Below the pieces are notes generated by a model, which saw nothing but the letters and a program-made list of their open reading frames with translations, made no database searches and was not told the DNA's origin. Of a DNA stretch of 64,000 bases, positions 27,064-36,647 are shown in pieces (positions within the stretch are counted from its first letter, which is position 1; the number at the start of each line of letters is the position of its first letter). The translations under genes were made by a program, and so were the position numbers. The DNA lies in NCBI RefSeq assembly GCF_001440545.1, contig NZ_LKHP01000008.1, forward strand, positions 1 to 64,000, in the 5' to 3' direction. The stretch is from Caloramator mitchellensis. GTDB lineage: Bacteria > Bacillota > Clostridia > Clostridiales > Caloramatoraceae.

Positions 27064-27798
27064 TCACCCCTTAATTTCAATTATGTTAATTTGTCTTCCA
27101 GCATCTTTTCCGATTTTTCTATAGGAATAAAATAAATCGTTACAATACGTGCATATGCCGCTCACAAATATATTATCATTACTTAGCCCTGCTTCCAATA
27201 GTTGATATTTGATTTCTCTCCAAAGGTCAACATAATATTTTTCATCCTTATAAAAAAAATTAAACTTGGTTGCGACTTCTAAACTTACGTCATAACAGCA
27301 TGAGCCTATCGATGGACCTATAGAGGCTAAAATATCCCCAGGCCTTGAGTTTAAAGACTCTATCATGAACTTAGCAACTTTTTGTGAAATCTTTAAATTG
27401 GTTCCCCTCCACCCTGCATGAATAGCTGCAATATATTTTTTACTTAAATCAACTAAAAAAACTGGAACACAATCTGCAGTAAAAATCAATAATGGTATAC
27501 TATTATCTATACATATAATAGCATCTCCCATCTTTCCTTTAATATCATCTTTGTTATTCTTATCAACTACATAAAACTCATTACTATGAACCTGCCTTAA
27601 AAAGACAAAATTTTTTATACTAAAGTCACTAAATGCAGAAACTGTTCTATCAGACAATTGTCCTGATTCAATTAAATGCTCATACTCGCTCATTGTTAAT
27701 CCAAACTTTGCATTTGAATGCAAGTGATTAACAAAAACATTATTTAAAAAAAGCTTGTTTTTGATTCCTCTATCTTCCATTAAATAATCATTAGTCAT
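27064..27798 (-). CDS. pgeF: Multicopper-oxidase-like purine nucleoside phosphorylase (PgeF/YlmD)
   Basis: 244 residues, the DUF152/laccase-domain family. Conserved zinc-site residues appear in VHSNEFY, ADCVPVFLVD, AAIHAGWRGT and GPSIGSCCYDVS. Members act as adenosine/purine nucleoside phosphorylases or as peptidoglycan editing factors. In Bacillus ylmD leads the ylm cluster; here it is 10 kb away from the rest. ATG at 27798 has GGTGAT just upstream; a TTG five codons earlier is also open. Confidence 0.93.
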   Translation of the reverse strand: MTNDYLMEDRGIKNKLFLNNVFVNHLHSNAKFGLTMSEYEHLIESGQLSDRTVSAFSDFSIKNFVFLRQVHSNEFYVVDKNNKDDIKGKMGDAIICIDNSIPLLIFTADCVPVFLVDLSKKYIAAIHAGWRGTNLKISQKVAKFMIESLNSRPGDILASIGPSIGSCCYDVSLEVATKFNFFYKDEKYYVDLWREIKYQLLEAGLSNDNIFVSGICTYCNDLFYSYRKIGKDAGRQINIIEIKG

Positions 27799-27917
27799 AA
27801 TATCACCACACAATTTATTTTATAATATTATACCAAAAAATAGTTTTACATTTCCACAATAATAAAACACCGCAAAAATTAAATAAATATTTCTTTCTAA
27901 ATACAAAAGTTAAATGA

Positions 27918-27942
27918 GCCTCGTGATAAGATTTCACGAGGC
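27918..27942 (-). terminator. Terminator-like hairpin after nrdR
   Basis: Inverted repeat GCCTCGTGA/TCACGAGGC with an 8-base loop. The following T-run is weak (CATTTAACTTTTG on the minus strand). Confidence 0.6.
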
Positions 27943-27988
27943 CTAGTGAACATTAACTAACTATATTAACCTTATACAGCAAAAACTA

Positions 27989-28444
27989 CTATTTTTCACG
28001 CAATAATTTTTGCAGCTCTTCGACAAATGAGTTTATGTCCTTAAATTGTCTATAAACGGATGCAAACCTTACATAAGCGACATCATCAAGCTCCTTTAAC
28101 TTTTGAATAACAATTTCTCCAATGAAACTGCTATTGACTTCCTGTTTCATGGTATTATAAACTAACTTTTCAACTTCATTCGTCAAATCCTCAATTTGGT
28201 TTATCGAAACTGGTCTTTTTTCACAGGATTTTAATATGCCCATCATTATTTTTCGCTTATCAAACGGTTCTCTTCTACCATCCTTTTTAACAACATAAAC
28301 TGGTATATCCTCTACCTTTTCATAGGTAGTAAATCTTTTGCCGCAATTTAAGCATTCCCTTCTTCTTCTTATTGATGTATTATCCTCTGTAGGCCTTGAA
28401 TCTAATACTTTATTGTCTAAACTATTGCAAAATGGACATTTCAT
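27989..28444 (-). CDS. nrdR: Transcriptional repressor NrdR
   Basis: 151 residues. N-terminal zinc ribbon CPFCNS...[12 protein letters not shown] (3-40) and an ATP-cone domain (about 49-139, [16 protein letters not shown]). It senses ATP/dATP and represses ribonucleotide reductase genes by binding NrdR boxes. Alone in its interval, with its own terminator; near ylmC and sigG as in many clostridia. Confidence 0.98.
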   Translation of the reverse strand: MKCPFCNSLDNKVLDSRPTEDNTSIRRRRECLNCGKRFTTYEKVEDIPVYVVKKDGRREPFDKRKIMMGILKSCEKRPVSINQIEDLTNEVEKLVYNTMKQEVNSSFIGEIVIQKLKELDDVAYVRFASVYRQFKDINSFVEELQKLLREK

Positions 28445-28513
28445 TTAACCACTCCAATTTATTTTTATCATATGATTAAATATTATAACATTTTAATGAA
28501 ATAGTGTCTATTT

Positions 28514-28810
28514 CTATTCACTTTCCTGTTCTTTTACCTCATAGTGTTTCTTTGTAGTTTCTACAAGTATAACATCTATCCCAATATTTTTAATCTGTTC
28601 CCAGCTTATTAAATACTCATCCTTTCTTTTAAATAAAGAAAAAATTCCATTTTCAGGTGGAACTACTATGTATTCTATTCTTGTAAGATTTTCATCAAAT
28701 ATTATATCGCTAATAAAACCTAACCTCTTTCCTTGGCTTATGTCAATAATTTCCATTTGTCTTAATTCTGAGACTGATACAACGCTGTTTTCAAAAGCTT
28801 TTTCCCTCAA
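28514..28810 (-). CDS. YlmC/YmxH family PRC-barrel protein
   Basis: 98 residues, one PRC-barrel domain (SVSELRQMEIIDISQGKRLG, then YIVVPPENG). The YlmC/YmxH family is often annotated as sporulation-linked because the gene follows sigG; no defined activity. Start follows ggaggtga. Confidence 0.88.
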   Translation of the reverse strand: MREKAFENSVVSVSELRQMEIIDISQGKRLGFISDIIFDENLTRIEYIVVPPENGIFSLFKRKDEYLISWEQIKNIGIDVILVETTKKHYEVKEQESE

Positions 28811-28860
28811 TTACTTCACCTCCCTTTACAATATATATGCACAAAAAATAAATATTATGA

Positions 28861-28932
28861 AAGCCCTATGATTGATTTCAAAGTGGCATATCTAATTTAT
28901 GAGTAAATGCCATTGAAATCATCCATAGAGCT
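28861..28932 (-). terminator. Long stem-loop after sigG
   Basis: Near-continuous stem of about 26 pairs (arms AAGCCCTATGATTGATTTC and GAAATCATCCATAGAGCTT plus TGGCAT/ATGCCA) closing a 14-18-base loop with CTCATAAATTA on the minus strand. It follows the sigG stop. Family member of the elements at 11203 and 30. Confidence 0.7.
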
Positions 28933-28948
28933 TTTCATTAAGCTTCTA

Positions 28949-29722
28949 TTATACATATTTTCTTAGGTGATTTAAAGCTGATTTTTCTAATCTTGATACC
29001 TGTGCTTGTGATATTCCGATTTCTTCTGCTACCTCCATCTGGGTTTTTCCCTCAAAAAACCTCATATTTAGAATCATCTTTTCTCTCTTGTTTAGTTTTT
29101 TCATGGCCTGTTTAATAGCAATATTCTCTATCCAGGTTTCATCATCGTTTTTATTATCGCTAATCTGGTCCATTACAAATATAGCATCACCACCATCGTG
29201 GTAAATTGGTTCAAATAATGAAACCGGATCTTGGATAGCATCCAATGCAAACACTACTTCCTCGCGCGGTATGTTCAGTTCCTTAGCTATATCTGATACA
29301 GTGGGTTCCTTATTATTTTCGTTAACTAACCTATCCCTTATCTGAAGTGCTCTGTAGGCTATATCCCTGAGAGACCTGCTTACTCTAATAGAGTTGTTAT
29401 CCCTTAAGTATCTTCTAATTTCACCTACAACCATTGGAACTGCATAAGTTGAAAACTTCACGTTTTGCTCTAAATCAAAATTGTCAATAGCCTTTATTAG
29501 TCCAATGCAACCAACCTGGAATAAATCATCAACATTTTCTCCCCTATTATTAAATCTTTGGATAACGCTTAATACTAATCTTAAATTTCCATTGATAAAT
29601 TTTTCTCTTGCAGTTTTATCACCTTGTTTCATTCTTGCAAATAGCTCTCTCATTTCCTCATTTGTGAGGACAGGTAATTTAGAAGTATTAACACCACAAA
29701 TTTCAACTTTATTGTTTGCCAT
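28949..29722 (-). CDS. sigG: RNA polymerase sporulation sigma factor SigG
   Basis: 257 residues, late forespore sigma factor. The N terminus VEICGVNTSKLPVLTNEEM carries the anti-sigma contact typical of SigG. Region 2 has NLRLVLSV and DLFQVGCIGLIKAIDNFD, and region 4 has TQMEVAEEIGISQAQVSRLEK. It follows spoIIGA-sigE in the standard order, with a sigma-F/G-like promoter in the gap, so early forespore expression is expected. Confidence 0.98.
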   Translation of the reverse strand: MANNKVEICGVNTSKLPVLTNEEMRELFARMKQGDKTAREKFINGNLRLVLSVIQRFNNRGENVDDLFQVGCIGLIKAIDNFDLEQNVKFSTYAVPMVVGEIRRYLRDNNSIRVSRSLRDIAYRALQIRDRLVNENNKEPTVSDIAKELNIPREEVVFALDAIQDPVSLFEPIYHDGGDAIFVMDQISDNKNDDETWIENIAIKQAMKKLNKREKMILNMRFFEGKTQMEVAEEIGISQAQVSRLEKSALNHLRKYV

Positions 29723-29759
29723 ATCCCAGCTTCATCCCCTTCGGTTATAGTTGTATTAT

Positions 29760-29789
29760 AATTATTCCCGAAGGGAGAATTTTTTATTC
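29760..29789 (-). promoter_or_regulatory. Sigma-F/sigma-G type promoter of sigG
   Basis: Minus strand GAATA (29785-29789)-N15-GGGAATAATT (29760-29769). The -10 matches the sigma-F consensus GGNRANAHTW at every position. GAATA fits the sigma-G -35 and is one base from the sigma-F GYATA. In Bacillus sigG is also switched on by sigma-F from a promoter in this gap. A CCCTTCGG/CCGAAGGG inverted repeat surrounds the -10. Confidence 0.6.
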
Positions 29790-29817
29790 TTTTCATATTT
29801 TTACAAAATTTGCACTA

Positions 29818-30543
29818 TTAAATCATTTTAGTTATCTCTTTTTTTAGCCTTTTAATTATTCTTTTTTCTAATCTTGATATATAAGATTGTGAAATTCCTA
29901 GTATATCAGCAACTTCTTTCTGAGTTTTTTCACCATCTCCAGATAACCCAAATCTTAACTCAACTATCTCTCTTTCTCTCTTGCTAAGTCTTGACATCGC
30001 ATGATTTAAGAGTTGTTTTTCAACTTCATCTTCAATAAAATGATAAATTAAATCATTTTCAGTTCCTAAAATATCTGAAAGCAATAATTCATTTCCATCC
30101 CAATCTACGTTCAAAGGCTCATCAAATGAAATTTCACTTCTTACCTTGCTGTTTCTTCTTAAATACATAAGTATTTCATTTTCAATACATCTCGAAGCAT
30201 AAGTTGCTAATTTTATCCTTTTTGATGGCTCAAATGTATTTACAGCTTTAATTAACCCTATTGTTCCTATTGATATTAAATCTTCAATGCTAATTCCAGT
30301 ATTTTCAAATTTTTTCGCAATATAAACCACAAGTCTTAAATTTCTTTCAATTAATTTAGATTTTACTTCATTATTACCCCGTTTCAATTCTTCGACAAGA
30401 TTCTTTTCTTCCTCATTTGTTAAAGGTGGAGGTAGGATATCTGTGCCACCAATATAGAAAATTGTCTTCTTCTCAAACAAAATTCTTTGTAACCATTTGA
30501 TTATTCCTTTGAATAAATTAATAATTATTCTTATAATTCCCAT
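29818..30543 (-). CDS. sigE: RNA polymerase sporulation sigma factor SigE precursor
   Basis: 241 residues, mother-cell sigma factor made as pro-sigma-E. The amphipathic pro-sequence (about 1-29) ends before [12 protein letters not shown], matching the mature N terminus known in Bacillus. Regions 2 ([33 protein letters not shown]) and 4 ([22 protein letters not shown]) are clear. The protease gene spoIIGA lies 11 bp upstream. Confidence 0.98.
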   Translation of the reverse strand: MGIIRIIINLFKGIIKWLQRILFEKKTIFYIGGTDILPPPLTNEEEKNLVEELKRGNNEVKSKLIERNLRLVVYIAKKFENTGISIEDLISIGTIGLIKAVNTFEPSKRIKLATYASRCIENEILMYLRRNSKVRSEISFDEPLNVDWDGNELLLSDILGTENDLIYHFIEDEVEKQLLNHAMSRLSKREREIVELRFGLSGDGEKTQKEVADILGISQSYISRLEKRIIKRLKKEITKMI

Positions 30544-30554
30544 AATTATCCCCC

Positions 30555-31448
30555 TTATCTAATTATTTCCGGGAACGCCAATGCATCAAATTCCCCATTT
30601 TCAGAAAGCGGCAAATTATAAATAGCTAAAATACAGTCATCGATTTTACTAAACTTTTTTTCCTTGGCAACTATAATTTTATCAGTTCTTATGGCTGCAA
30701 TAAGTCCATTGTCTATTCCAAGAGCTTTATACGGTATTAATCTAACCCTTTGCTTAAGCTCTGAATTAATTAGAGCCTCTATTATTTCATCGTAGCTCTT
30801 TGAACTTTTCATCTTTCTAAATGTTGTCTCTGGCAATATTGCTTCTATTGCGTCTAAAAAAGTAACTATAACAGGTAAGTTTGTCAGCGGATCCCTCAAA
30901 CTATTCCCAGTATCTATTAATGCTTTCAAAGAACAATGTTTATTATCTAAAAAAACTTCAAGTTCAGCCAACATTTTTCCCTTTAAAAAATATCCATCAA
31001 TAAAGTCAAATCCAATCTTTACAAATATGATTCCAATTATACTTCCTAATAATAAATAAATTTGAGAAATTCTATTTAGAAGCATAATACCATTTACGTT
31101 ACTCAGATCTCGATTTGCTAAATAAAAAATAGCCATTATGCTTCCACCTATTAAAAATGTTTCTAGATAAAATAGTAGAATAAGCTTTAACATTTCTCTA
31201 ATTGTATATGGGAAAAATGCAATAACAATCATGAGTAGCGATACAAGGATTTTAATTGTTATATTAAGATATATCTCCATATTCGGTATCAGTATAATCA
31301 CTACATACCCTGCTCCAACCAATGCTGAAAGGACTAATCTCCAATTAGGAGCCTTGGAACGAATCAATCTTTTTAAGAGATATAATAAAAAATAATTCAT
31401 AAATAAATTTTCAAAAAAGACTATATCAATATATAGGATGTTCCCCAT
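30555..31448 (-). CDS. spoIIGA: Sigma-E processing peptidase SpoIIGA
   Basis: 297 residues. Five hydrophobic helices (about 1-155) followed by an aspartic-protease-like domain with the active-site motif [14 protein letters not shown] (catalytic Asp near residue 178). It is triggered by SpoIIR from the forespore and cleaves pro-sigma-E at the septum. Start ATG has GGGGGTGG upstream. Forms an operon with sigE. Confidence 0.97.
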   Translation of the reverse strand: MGNILYIDIVFFENLFMNYFLLYLLKRLIRSKAPNWRLVLSALVGAGYVVIILIPNMEIYLNITIKILVSLLMIVIAFFPYTIREMLKLILLFYLETFLIGGSIMAIFYLANRDLSNVNGIMLLNRISQIYLLLGSIIGIIFVKIGFDFIDGYFLKGKMLAELEVFLDNKHCSLKALIDTGNSLRDPLTNLPVIVTFLDAIEAILPETTFRKMKSSKSYDEIIEALINSELKQRVRLIPYKALGIDNGLIAAIRTDKIIVAKEKKFSKIDDCILAIYNLPLSENGEFDALAFPEIIR

Positions 31449-31593
31449 CCGTCCACCCCCGAATATTTATATAAATATTATAATTCCTTTATAAAATAAA
31501 TTATGTCGGTTTATACTAATATAATTATAATAATTATTTACAGATTATTACTAAATTTTCTATATTATCTATACAAGAACTATTTTATGCCAT

Positions 31594-31620
31594 AAAAAAA
31601 CATCCAGTTAAACTGGATGT
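31594..31620 (-). terminator. Intrinsic terminator of ftsZ
   Basis: ACATCCAG/CTGGATGT stem with a 5-base loop followed on the minus strand by TTTTTTTATG. It separates the division cluster from spoIIGA. Confidence 0.92.
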
Positions 31621-31623
31621 TTT

Positions 31624-32715
31624 TTAAAAGTTTCTATTTCTCTGATTTCTTAAAATCACAGGTATATCTAAATTATCATAATCATCTTCTGTTAATTCTA
31701 TTGTCTTTTTTCTTCCATTATCTTTGACAATTTCTCTTTCCTGCTCCTGTTGAATCCTTGAATGTTCCTCAAATCCAGTTGCAATTACTGTGATTCTAAT
31801 TTCATCGCCTAAAGCCTCATCTATTACTGCACCAAATATTATATTAGCATCTGGATCAGCTGCTTGCCTAACTTGTTCAGCAGCTTCTGCTACTTCAAAC
31901 ATTGTTAAATTTGAACCACCAGTTATATTTAGTAGAACTCCGGTAGCACCATTAATTGTTGTTTCCAATAATGGACTTGATATAGCCTGCTTTGCAGCAT
32001 CTGCTGCTCTACTGTCGCCAGTAGCTTTGCCAATACCCATATGTGCTAAACCTTTGTTAAGCATTATTGTCTTAACATCGGCAAAATCCAAATTTATTAG
32101 TCCTGGAACAGTAATTAAATCCGATATACCCTGAACACCTTGTCTTAAAATATCATCTGCAATTTTAAAAGCCTCAGTCATTGGCGTTTTTTTATCAACA
32201 ACTTGGAGTAATCTGTCATTTGGTATAGTTACTAGAGTGTCAACCTTTTCCTTAAGTCTCATTATTCCATTTTCTGCATTTTTCATTCTCTGTCTACCTT
32301 CAAATATAAAAGGCTTTGTAACAACCCCAACTGTTAAAATGCCAAGTTCCTTTGCTATTTCTGCTACAACTGGTGCTGCTCCGGTTCCTGTTCCTCCACC
32401 CATTCCGGCTGTTATGAAAATCAAATCAGCTCCCTTAAGAGCCTGAGTAATTTGTTCTATACTCTCCTCTGCTGCCTTTTGTCCGATTTCAGGATTAGCA
32501 CCTGCTCCAAGTCCTTTAGTAAGCTTATCTCCTATTTGTATTTTTGTAGTAGCTCTTGAGTAATTCAGTGCTTGTCTATCAGTATTTACAGAGATAAACT
32601 CAACACCCTTTAATCCAAATTCAATCATTCTATTAACAGCGTTATTGCCACCGCCACCGACACCTACTACCTTGATTTGTGCACCTGTTTCAACATTGAA
32701 TTCAAAATCTAGCAC
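31624..32715 (-). CDS. ftsZ: Cell division protein FtsZ
   Basis: 363 residues, tubulin-like GTPase forming the Z ring. [11 protein letters not shown] (20-30), [12 protein letters not shown] (the tubulin G-box), [11 protein letters not shown] (T7 loop). The C-terminal tail ends with [14 protein letters not shown], including the conserved peptide that binds FtsA and SepF. Follows ftsA by 20 bp. Confidence 0.99.
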   Translation of the reverse strand: MLDFEFNVETGAQIKVVGVGGGGNNAVNRMIEFGLKGVEFISVNTDRQALNYSRATTKIQIGDKLTKGLGAGANPEIGQKAAEESIEQITQALKGADLIFITAGMGGGTGTGAAPVVAEIAKELGILTVGVVTKPFIFEGRQRMKNAENGIMRLKEKVDTLVTIPNDRLLQVVDKKTPMTEAFKIADDILRQGVQGISDLITVPGLINLDFADVKTIMLNKGLAHMGIGKATGDSRAADAAKQAISSPLLETTINGATGVLLNITGGSNLTMFEVAEAAEQVRQAADPDANIIFGAVIDEALGDEIRITVIATGFEEHSRIQQEQEREIVKDNGRKKTIELTEDDYDNLDIPVILRNQRNRNF

Positions 32716-32735
32716 GATAATACCCCCTTTTATAA

Positions 32736-34013
32736 TTAAAAGAAATCAGCAAAGAATTCTTTTATTCTTTCTAGCCATCCAAATTTCAATTCATCATCTT
32801 CCTTTTCAGTTGTTGAAGCAGTTTCTTCATTTAAAGAGTCTTTATACTTTATAGTTTTCTTATTTTCTGCAGTAACTGTGCTTGTCCTCTTTTGTTTTAA
32901 TACATACATAGCAATGCCAGCAGAAGCTGAATATGTTGGATTAGCTACGCCTATGTAATTTGGATATCCAAACCTAACTGGTAATTCAAAATGATTTTGT
33001 GCAGTTTCCTGTATACCTCTTATATTAAATAAACCTCCACCGGTAATGACAATACCTGCACCTAAATAACCTATCAAACTATTTTTTTCAAGTTCATTCT
33101 TGATAATATATAACATTTCGCTAATTCTTGCTTCCATTATTTCAGCTATATCTGTAAGATATATTTCCTTTTCGCCTTTTCCTGCAATATTATTTATTTT
33201 AATCGTCTCCTCGCTCTTTACTAATTTTGAATTTGCAACACCATATTGCCTTTTAATTTTTTCAGCATCGTTAAATGTAACTTTACACAGAACTGATATA
33301 TCATTAGTTATATGATTGCCGCCTACAGGAATAACCTTTGAAAAAATTAATTTTTTCTTTCTAAATACTGAAATATCCATCGTCTCAGCGCCAATATCCA
33401 CAAGTGCAACTCCAAGCTCTTTTTCGTCTTCATTAAGAACAATTGCTGAAGTTCCTAAAGGTTCAATAATTATACCATCAACGCTTAATCCTGCTTTTTG
33501 AACCGTCCTAATAATATTTTGAACATTTGTAGTTGAAGCTGAAATCAATTTTGCATCAACTTCAAGCCTAACTCCAACCATTCCAATTGGATCCCTAATT
33601 TCATCATATCCATCAATAATAAACTGTTTTGGTATAATATCAATAATCTCTTTATCAGGAGGAAGCGCAACGACTTTAGCTGCTTGAATAACTCTATTTA
33701 CATCCTCTTGAGTAATTTCCTTATCTTCCCTTGATACTGCTACAACCCCTTTGCTATCAATAACTGTAGTATAGCCACCCTTGATGTTTACAAAAGCAGA
33801 TTTAACTTGAATATTAGACATTTGCTGTGCCATTTCAACTGAATTCCTAATAGCCTCCACCGTAGCATCTATATCAACTATTACACCTTTTTTTACACCT
33901 TTGCATTCGGAGGTTCCAACACCTATTATATTAAACTGCTTTTTATTAATTTCTGCTATAACTACACTTATTTTTGACGACCCTATATCAAGTGAAACTA
34001 CTACATTGTTCAT
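32736..34013 (-). CDS. ftsA: Cell division protein FtsA
   Basis: Actin-like ATPase tethering FtsZ to the membrane, about 425 residues. [15 protein letters not shown] at the N terminus, the 1C domain, [12 protein letters not shown], and [10 protein letters not shown]. The C terminus [13 protein letters not shown] is the amphipathic membrane-targeting helix. ATG at 34013 is used; the TTG just before it (34016) is better spaced from AAGGAGG and may be the start. A sigma-H-like promoter lies upstream. Confidence 0.98.
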   Translation of the reverse strand: MNNVVVSLDIGSSKISVVIAEINKKQFNIIGVGTSECKGVKKGVIVDIDATVEAIRNSVEMAQQMSNIQVKSAFVNIKGGYTTVIDSKGVVAVSREDKEITQEDVNRVIQAAKVVALPPDKEIIDIIPKQFIIDGYDEIRDPIGMVGVRLEVDAKLISASTTNVQNIIRTVQKAGLSVDGIIIEPLGTSAIVLNEDEKELGVALVDIGAETMDISVFRKKKLIFSKVIPVGGNHITNDISVLCKVTFNDAEKIKRQYGVANSKLVKSEETIKINNIAGKGEKEIYLTDIAEIMEARISEMLYIIKNELEKNSLIGYLGAGIVITGGGLFNIRGIQETAQNHFELPVRFGYPNYIGVANPTYSASAGIAMYVLKQKRTSTVTAENKKTIKYKDSLNEETASTTEKEDDELKFGWLERIKEFFADFF

Positions 34014-34049
34014 CAAACACTAACCTCCTTGTTATGTTGTCTTAATAAA

Positions 34050-34078
34050 TAATTCAACAAAAAAGTCGAATTTCCTTT
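34050..34078 (-). promoter_or_regulatory. Sigma-H type promoter of ftsAZ
   Basis: Minus strand AAAGGAAAT (34070-34078)-N12-TTGAATTA (34050-34057). This matches the sigma-H consensus RNAGGAWWW-N11/12-RNGAATWW at all but one base. In Bacillus, ftsAZ has a sigma-H promoter that raises FtsAZ at sporulation onset, so the location supports the call. Confidence 0.6.
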
Positions 34079-34094
34079 TAAAAATAAATAAAAA

Positions 34095-34811
34095 TTATTT
34101 GCTAATTTTAGCAAACCTAGGTGCAAAATTTTTCTTATAACCATTTATATATAAATTTACCTCTTTAGTCATTTTAACATAAAGTTGTCTGAATTGTAAC
34201 TCTTTTATTTTACTTTCAGGCATAGTCATAGCATAATAAAGCGCATCTGGATCCCCAATTGCCAAAATCTCGAATGGTGGAACAATGTACTCTCCATTAA
34301 TTTTAATAATAGGTCCTTCACAAGTAATTTCAGAAATAGAAACTATTCTTTTTCCATTAACCGAAATTGCCTCTGCTCCGGCATTTTTCAAATCAAATAC
34401 AACATATAAAATATCTGAATTATGTGTAATATAGTCTAATATATTATCATCGCTTGATTCGTAGTCATGATTATCATCGATTAGAATTCTTATTCCATTT
34501 CCTTTAACATCATCATATCCTGAAAATAGCTTAACGTAATCTAATTCTTTTTTTAAAGTAGATATGACATTATCATTTATTTTTGTATTTTTATTGTATT
34601 CTTCAAGTTTTTTGTTATATATATCAATATCTCTAATCATCGTATTTATCTGAGCTTTAAGTTGTTCTACCTCGATGCTTTTCTTCTGAAATTGGTCATA
34701 TGTTAATATCATTGAAGGCGTAAATGGGTTAGATATAATAAATGATGTTAAAATTACTCCACAAATAATTCCCAAAAAAAGCAGGAAGAATTTTTTTGAA
34801 TCTAGTTTCAT
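34095..34811 (-). CDS. DUF881 protein (YlxX/YlxW-like), second copy
   Basis: 238 residues. One N-terminal membrane helix (9-28), a coiled coil (about 40-85), then the DUF881 domain with GNGIRILIDDNHD and NAGAEAISVNGKRI. The family flanks sbp upstream of ftsA in Firmicutes; function unknown, presumably tied to division. The start overlaps the sbp stop by one base. Confidence 0.92.
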   Translation of the reverse strand: MKLDSKKFFLLFLGIICGVILTSFIISNPFTPSMILTYDQFQKKSIEVEQLKAQINTMIRDIDIYNKKLEEYNKNTKINDNVISTLKKELDYVKLFSGYDDVKGNGIRILIDDNHDYESSDDNILDYITHNSDILYVVFDLKNAGAEAISVNGKRIVSISEITCEGPIIKINGEYIVPPFEILAIGDPDALYYAMTMPESKIKELQFRQLYVKMTKEVNLYINGYKKNFAPRFAKISK

Positions 34812-35170
34812 CAGTTTTCACCCCTGCTTTTCTTTTTACCTCTTGCCTTTTCAATAATTAACCTTCTAATAATTGCGAAATTATTAAATAATCTACTCCC
34901 AAAAACCAAAACTGCCGCCAAATAGATAGGAACATTAAGCCTATCACCTAGATAAGCTAACAACGCAGCTATAATGACATTACCAAAAAATCCCGAAATA
35001 AAGATGTCTGACTCAAATTTGCCATCCAATGATGCTCTTAAACCTCCAAAAACTGAGTCTAATGCAGCAAGAATTGCAACTGGAACATAAGTTGTATATG
35101 CTGATGGAATATCAATTTTAACAAAAACACCTATTATTATTCCAATTATTAATCCAATAATCGGTAACAT
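34811..35170 (-). CDS. sbp: Small basic protein Sbp (DUF1290)
   Basis: 119 residues, several hydrophobic segments and a very basic C terminus (IIRRLIIEKARGKKKSRG). Conserved DUF1290 core YVPVAILAALDSVFGGLRA. Lies between two DUF881 genes as ylxX-sbp do in Bacillus. Function unknown. Confidence 0.93.
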   Translation of the reverse strand: MLPIIGLIIGIIIGVFVKIDIPSAYTTYVPVAILAALDSVFGGLRASLDGKFESDIFISGFFGNVIIAALLAYLGDRLNVPIYLAAVLVFGSRLFNNFAIIRRLIIEKARGKKKSRGEN

Positions 35171-35177
35171 AATTCAC

Positions 35178-35885
35178 CTACTTTCTCTTAACGTATTTGT
35201 ATTCAAGCAATTTGTTGTATTTTAATATTTTTATATTTTCAGATCTGACTATTTTTATATCAAATCCGCCTAATTTCCTTAACAATTCAATGACGCTATC
35301 AGGCATTTTAAAAGCACCTTCAAGAATTGAAGGATCTCCTATAGCTTTTATTACAAATGGCTGTCCTGGATTAAATTTGCTATCGTTAATTTTAATTGAA
35401 AGGCCTGCCTGCCTTATTTGTGTTCTTCCTACATAGCGTTCATCGTTAATCGAAATAGCTTCTGCACCTGCAGAATTTAATTCATTAACAATATCAATTA
35501 TATCCTTATAATAAACCTGAGAAGCTTGCTTGTTAGCGATATCGTTTATCGGAGTTATTGTTATTTCTATTCCAGGACCCTCCAAATCTGTCAGTCCTGA
35601 TAAAAATCTTAAACTGTCTATTTCTTCTTTTAACTGACTAGCTATTTTACTTGAGCTTGTTACTGACTTTTCAATTTCTTCAATCCTAGCCTGTGTTTCA
35701 TTAAGTTTTTTTTGAAGCTCATCCCTTTGCTTTTTTAAATCCTCAGCTTCTTTTACAAGATTCTCAAATTGTCTTGACGAATATTTATATCGTGGACTTT
35801 TAGTATATTTAAATTGATAACTAATCATAAAACCTAATATAATACAAATAATTCCAATCCAAACTTGAGAGGACCTATGTTTCAT
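35178..35885 (-). CDS. DUF881 protein (YlxW-like), first copy
   Basis: 235 residues with the same architecture as the copy downstream: membrane helix (7-24), strong coiled coil (about 38-95) and DUF881 domain (GPGIEITI, NSAGAEAISINDERYVG). The two copies flank sbp and are probably an old duplication. It follows ftsQ by 13 bp. Confidence 0.92.
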   Translation of the reverse strand: MKHRSSQVWIGIICIILGFMISYQFKYTKSPRYKYSSRQFENLVKEAEDLKKQRDELQKKLNETQARIEEIEKSVTSSSKIASQLKEEIDSLRFLSGLTDLEGPGIEITITPINDIANKQASQVYYKDIIDIVNELNSAGAEAISINDERYVGRTQIRQAGLSIKINDSKFNPGQPFVIKAIGDPSILEGAFKMPDSVIELLRKLGGFDIKIVRSENIKILKYNKLLEYKYVKRK

Positions 35886-35898
35886 ACTTTATCTCCTT

Positions 35899-36642
35899 TC
35901 AATTCTTCTTAAATACTGCTACTCCATCCGAATGGAGTTCAATTATCCCCTTCTGGCCTCTAACCGAAGGATTAGTCATAATTGAATAAGCATATCCAAG
36001 CTTATAATCTAAATTCATATAATTCCCAATATGAATTTTTATTCCGCTTTTAGTCTCTAAAATAATATCTTCAGGGTTATTCATATTTACTTTAACAACT
36101 CCAAGTTTATTGTTAATCTGTGAAATTTTCAAAACTTCTATTAGACAACTTTGTAGTTTTTCATCTTGAAAAACATTAACTCCTGGATAATACTGATTAG
36201 ATTTTGTCCCCTCTATCATTAACAACTTATTATTTGGAAATTTATCCAATATCTGAACCATTTTACCCTTATCGTCAATATTAATAAATGAATTTTCGAC
36301 TTTAATAACACCTCTTATCTTTTTTTCAATTACATTTACATTAACAGAGGAAGGCAGTCGTCTATCAATTATCACATCTTCTACATATGGATTATTTTTA
36401 ATTAGTTCTTCAGTCTTTCCCTTGTTAATTAAAAATATATTTTTCCCCTTTAACTGAGAAAGTAAAACAACTTCCTCCTTCGACAAAAAAATGTTTCCAG
36501 TAACATTTATCGTAACAATATTAAAAAAACTTGATTTTAAAGCTATTGCAAAAAGAAAAAAAACAAAAACCAATAATATTAACAATTTCACAGCCTTGAA
36601 TTTGTTTCTGTTACCAAATTTATATTTTTCAGTATGACTCAT
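35899..36642 (-). CDS. ftsQ: Cell division protein FtsQ/DivIB
   Basis: About 247 residues. Short cytoplasmic part, one TM (about 22-40), a POTRA domain (VTGNIFLSKEEVVLL, NPYVEDVIIDRRLP) and a beta domain. It forms the FtsQLB/DivIB-DivIC-FtsL complex. ATG at 36642 has AAAGGA eight bases upstream. An ATG three codons earlier overlaps the murG stop (ATGA) and is an alternative. Confidence 0.93.
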   Translation of the reverse strand: MSHTEKYKFGNRNKFKAVKLLILLVFVFFLFAIALKSSFFNIVTINVTGNIFLSKEEVVLLSQLKGKNIFLINKGKTEELIKNNPYVEDVIIDRRLPSSVNVNVIEKKIRGVIKVENSFINIDDKGKMVQILDKFPNNKLLMIEGTKSNQYYPGVNVFQDEKLQSCLIEVLKISQINNKLGVVKVNMNNPEDIILETKSGIKIHIGNYMNLDYKLGYAYSIMTNPSVRGQKGIIELHSDGVAVFKKN

Positions 36643-36647
36643 ACAAA

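Noticed and set aside
31504-31510. TGTCGGT as a Spo0A box upstream of spoIIGA
   Set aside because: Only five of seven bases fit TGTCGAA, and no well-placed -10/-35 pair was found to go with it. Expected from biology but not supported by the bases.
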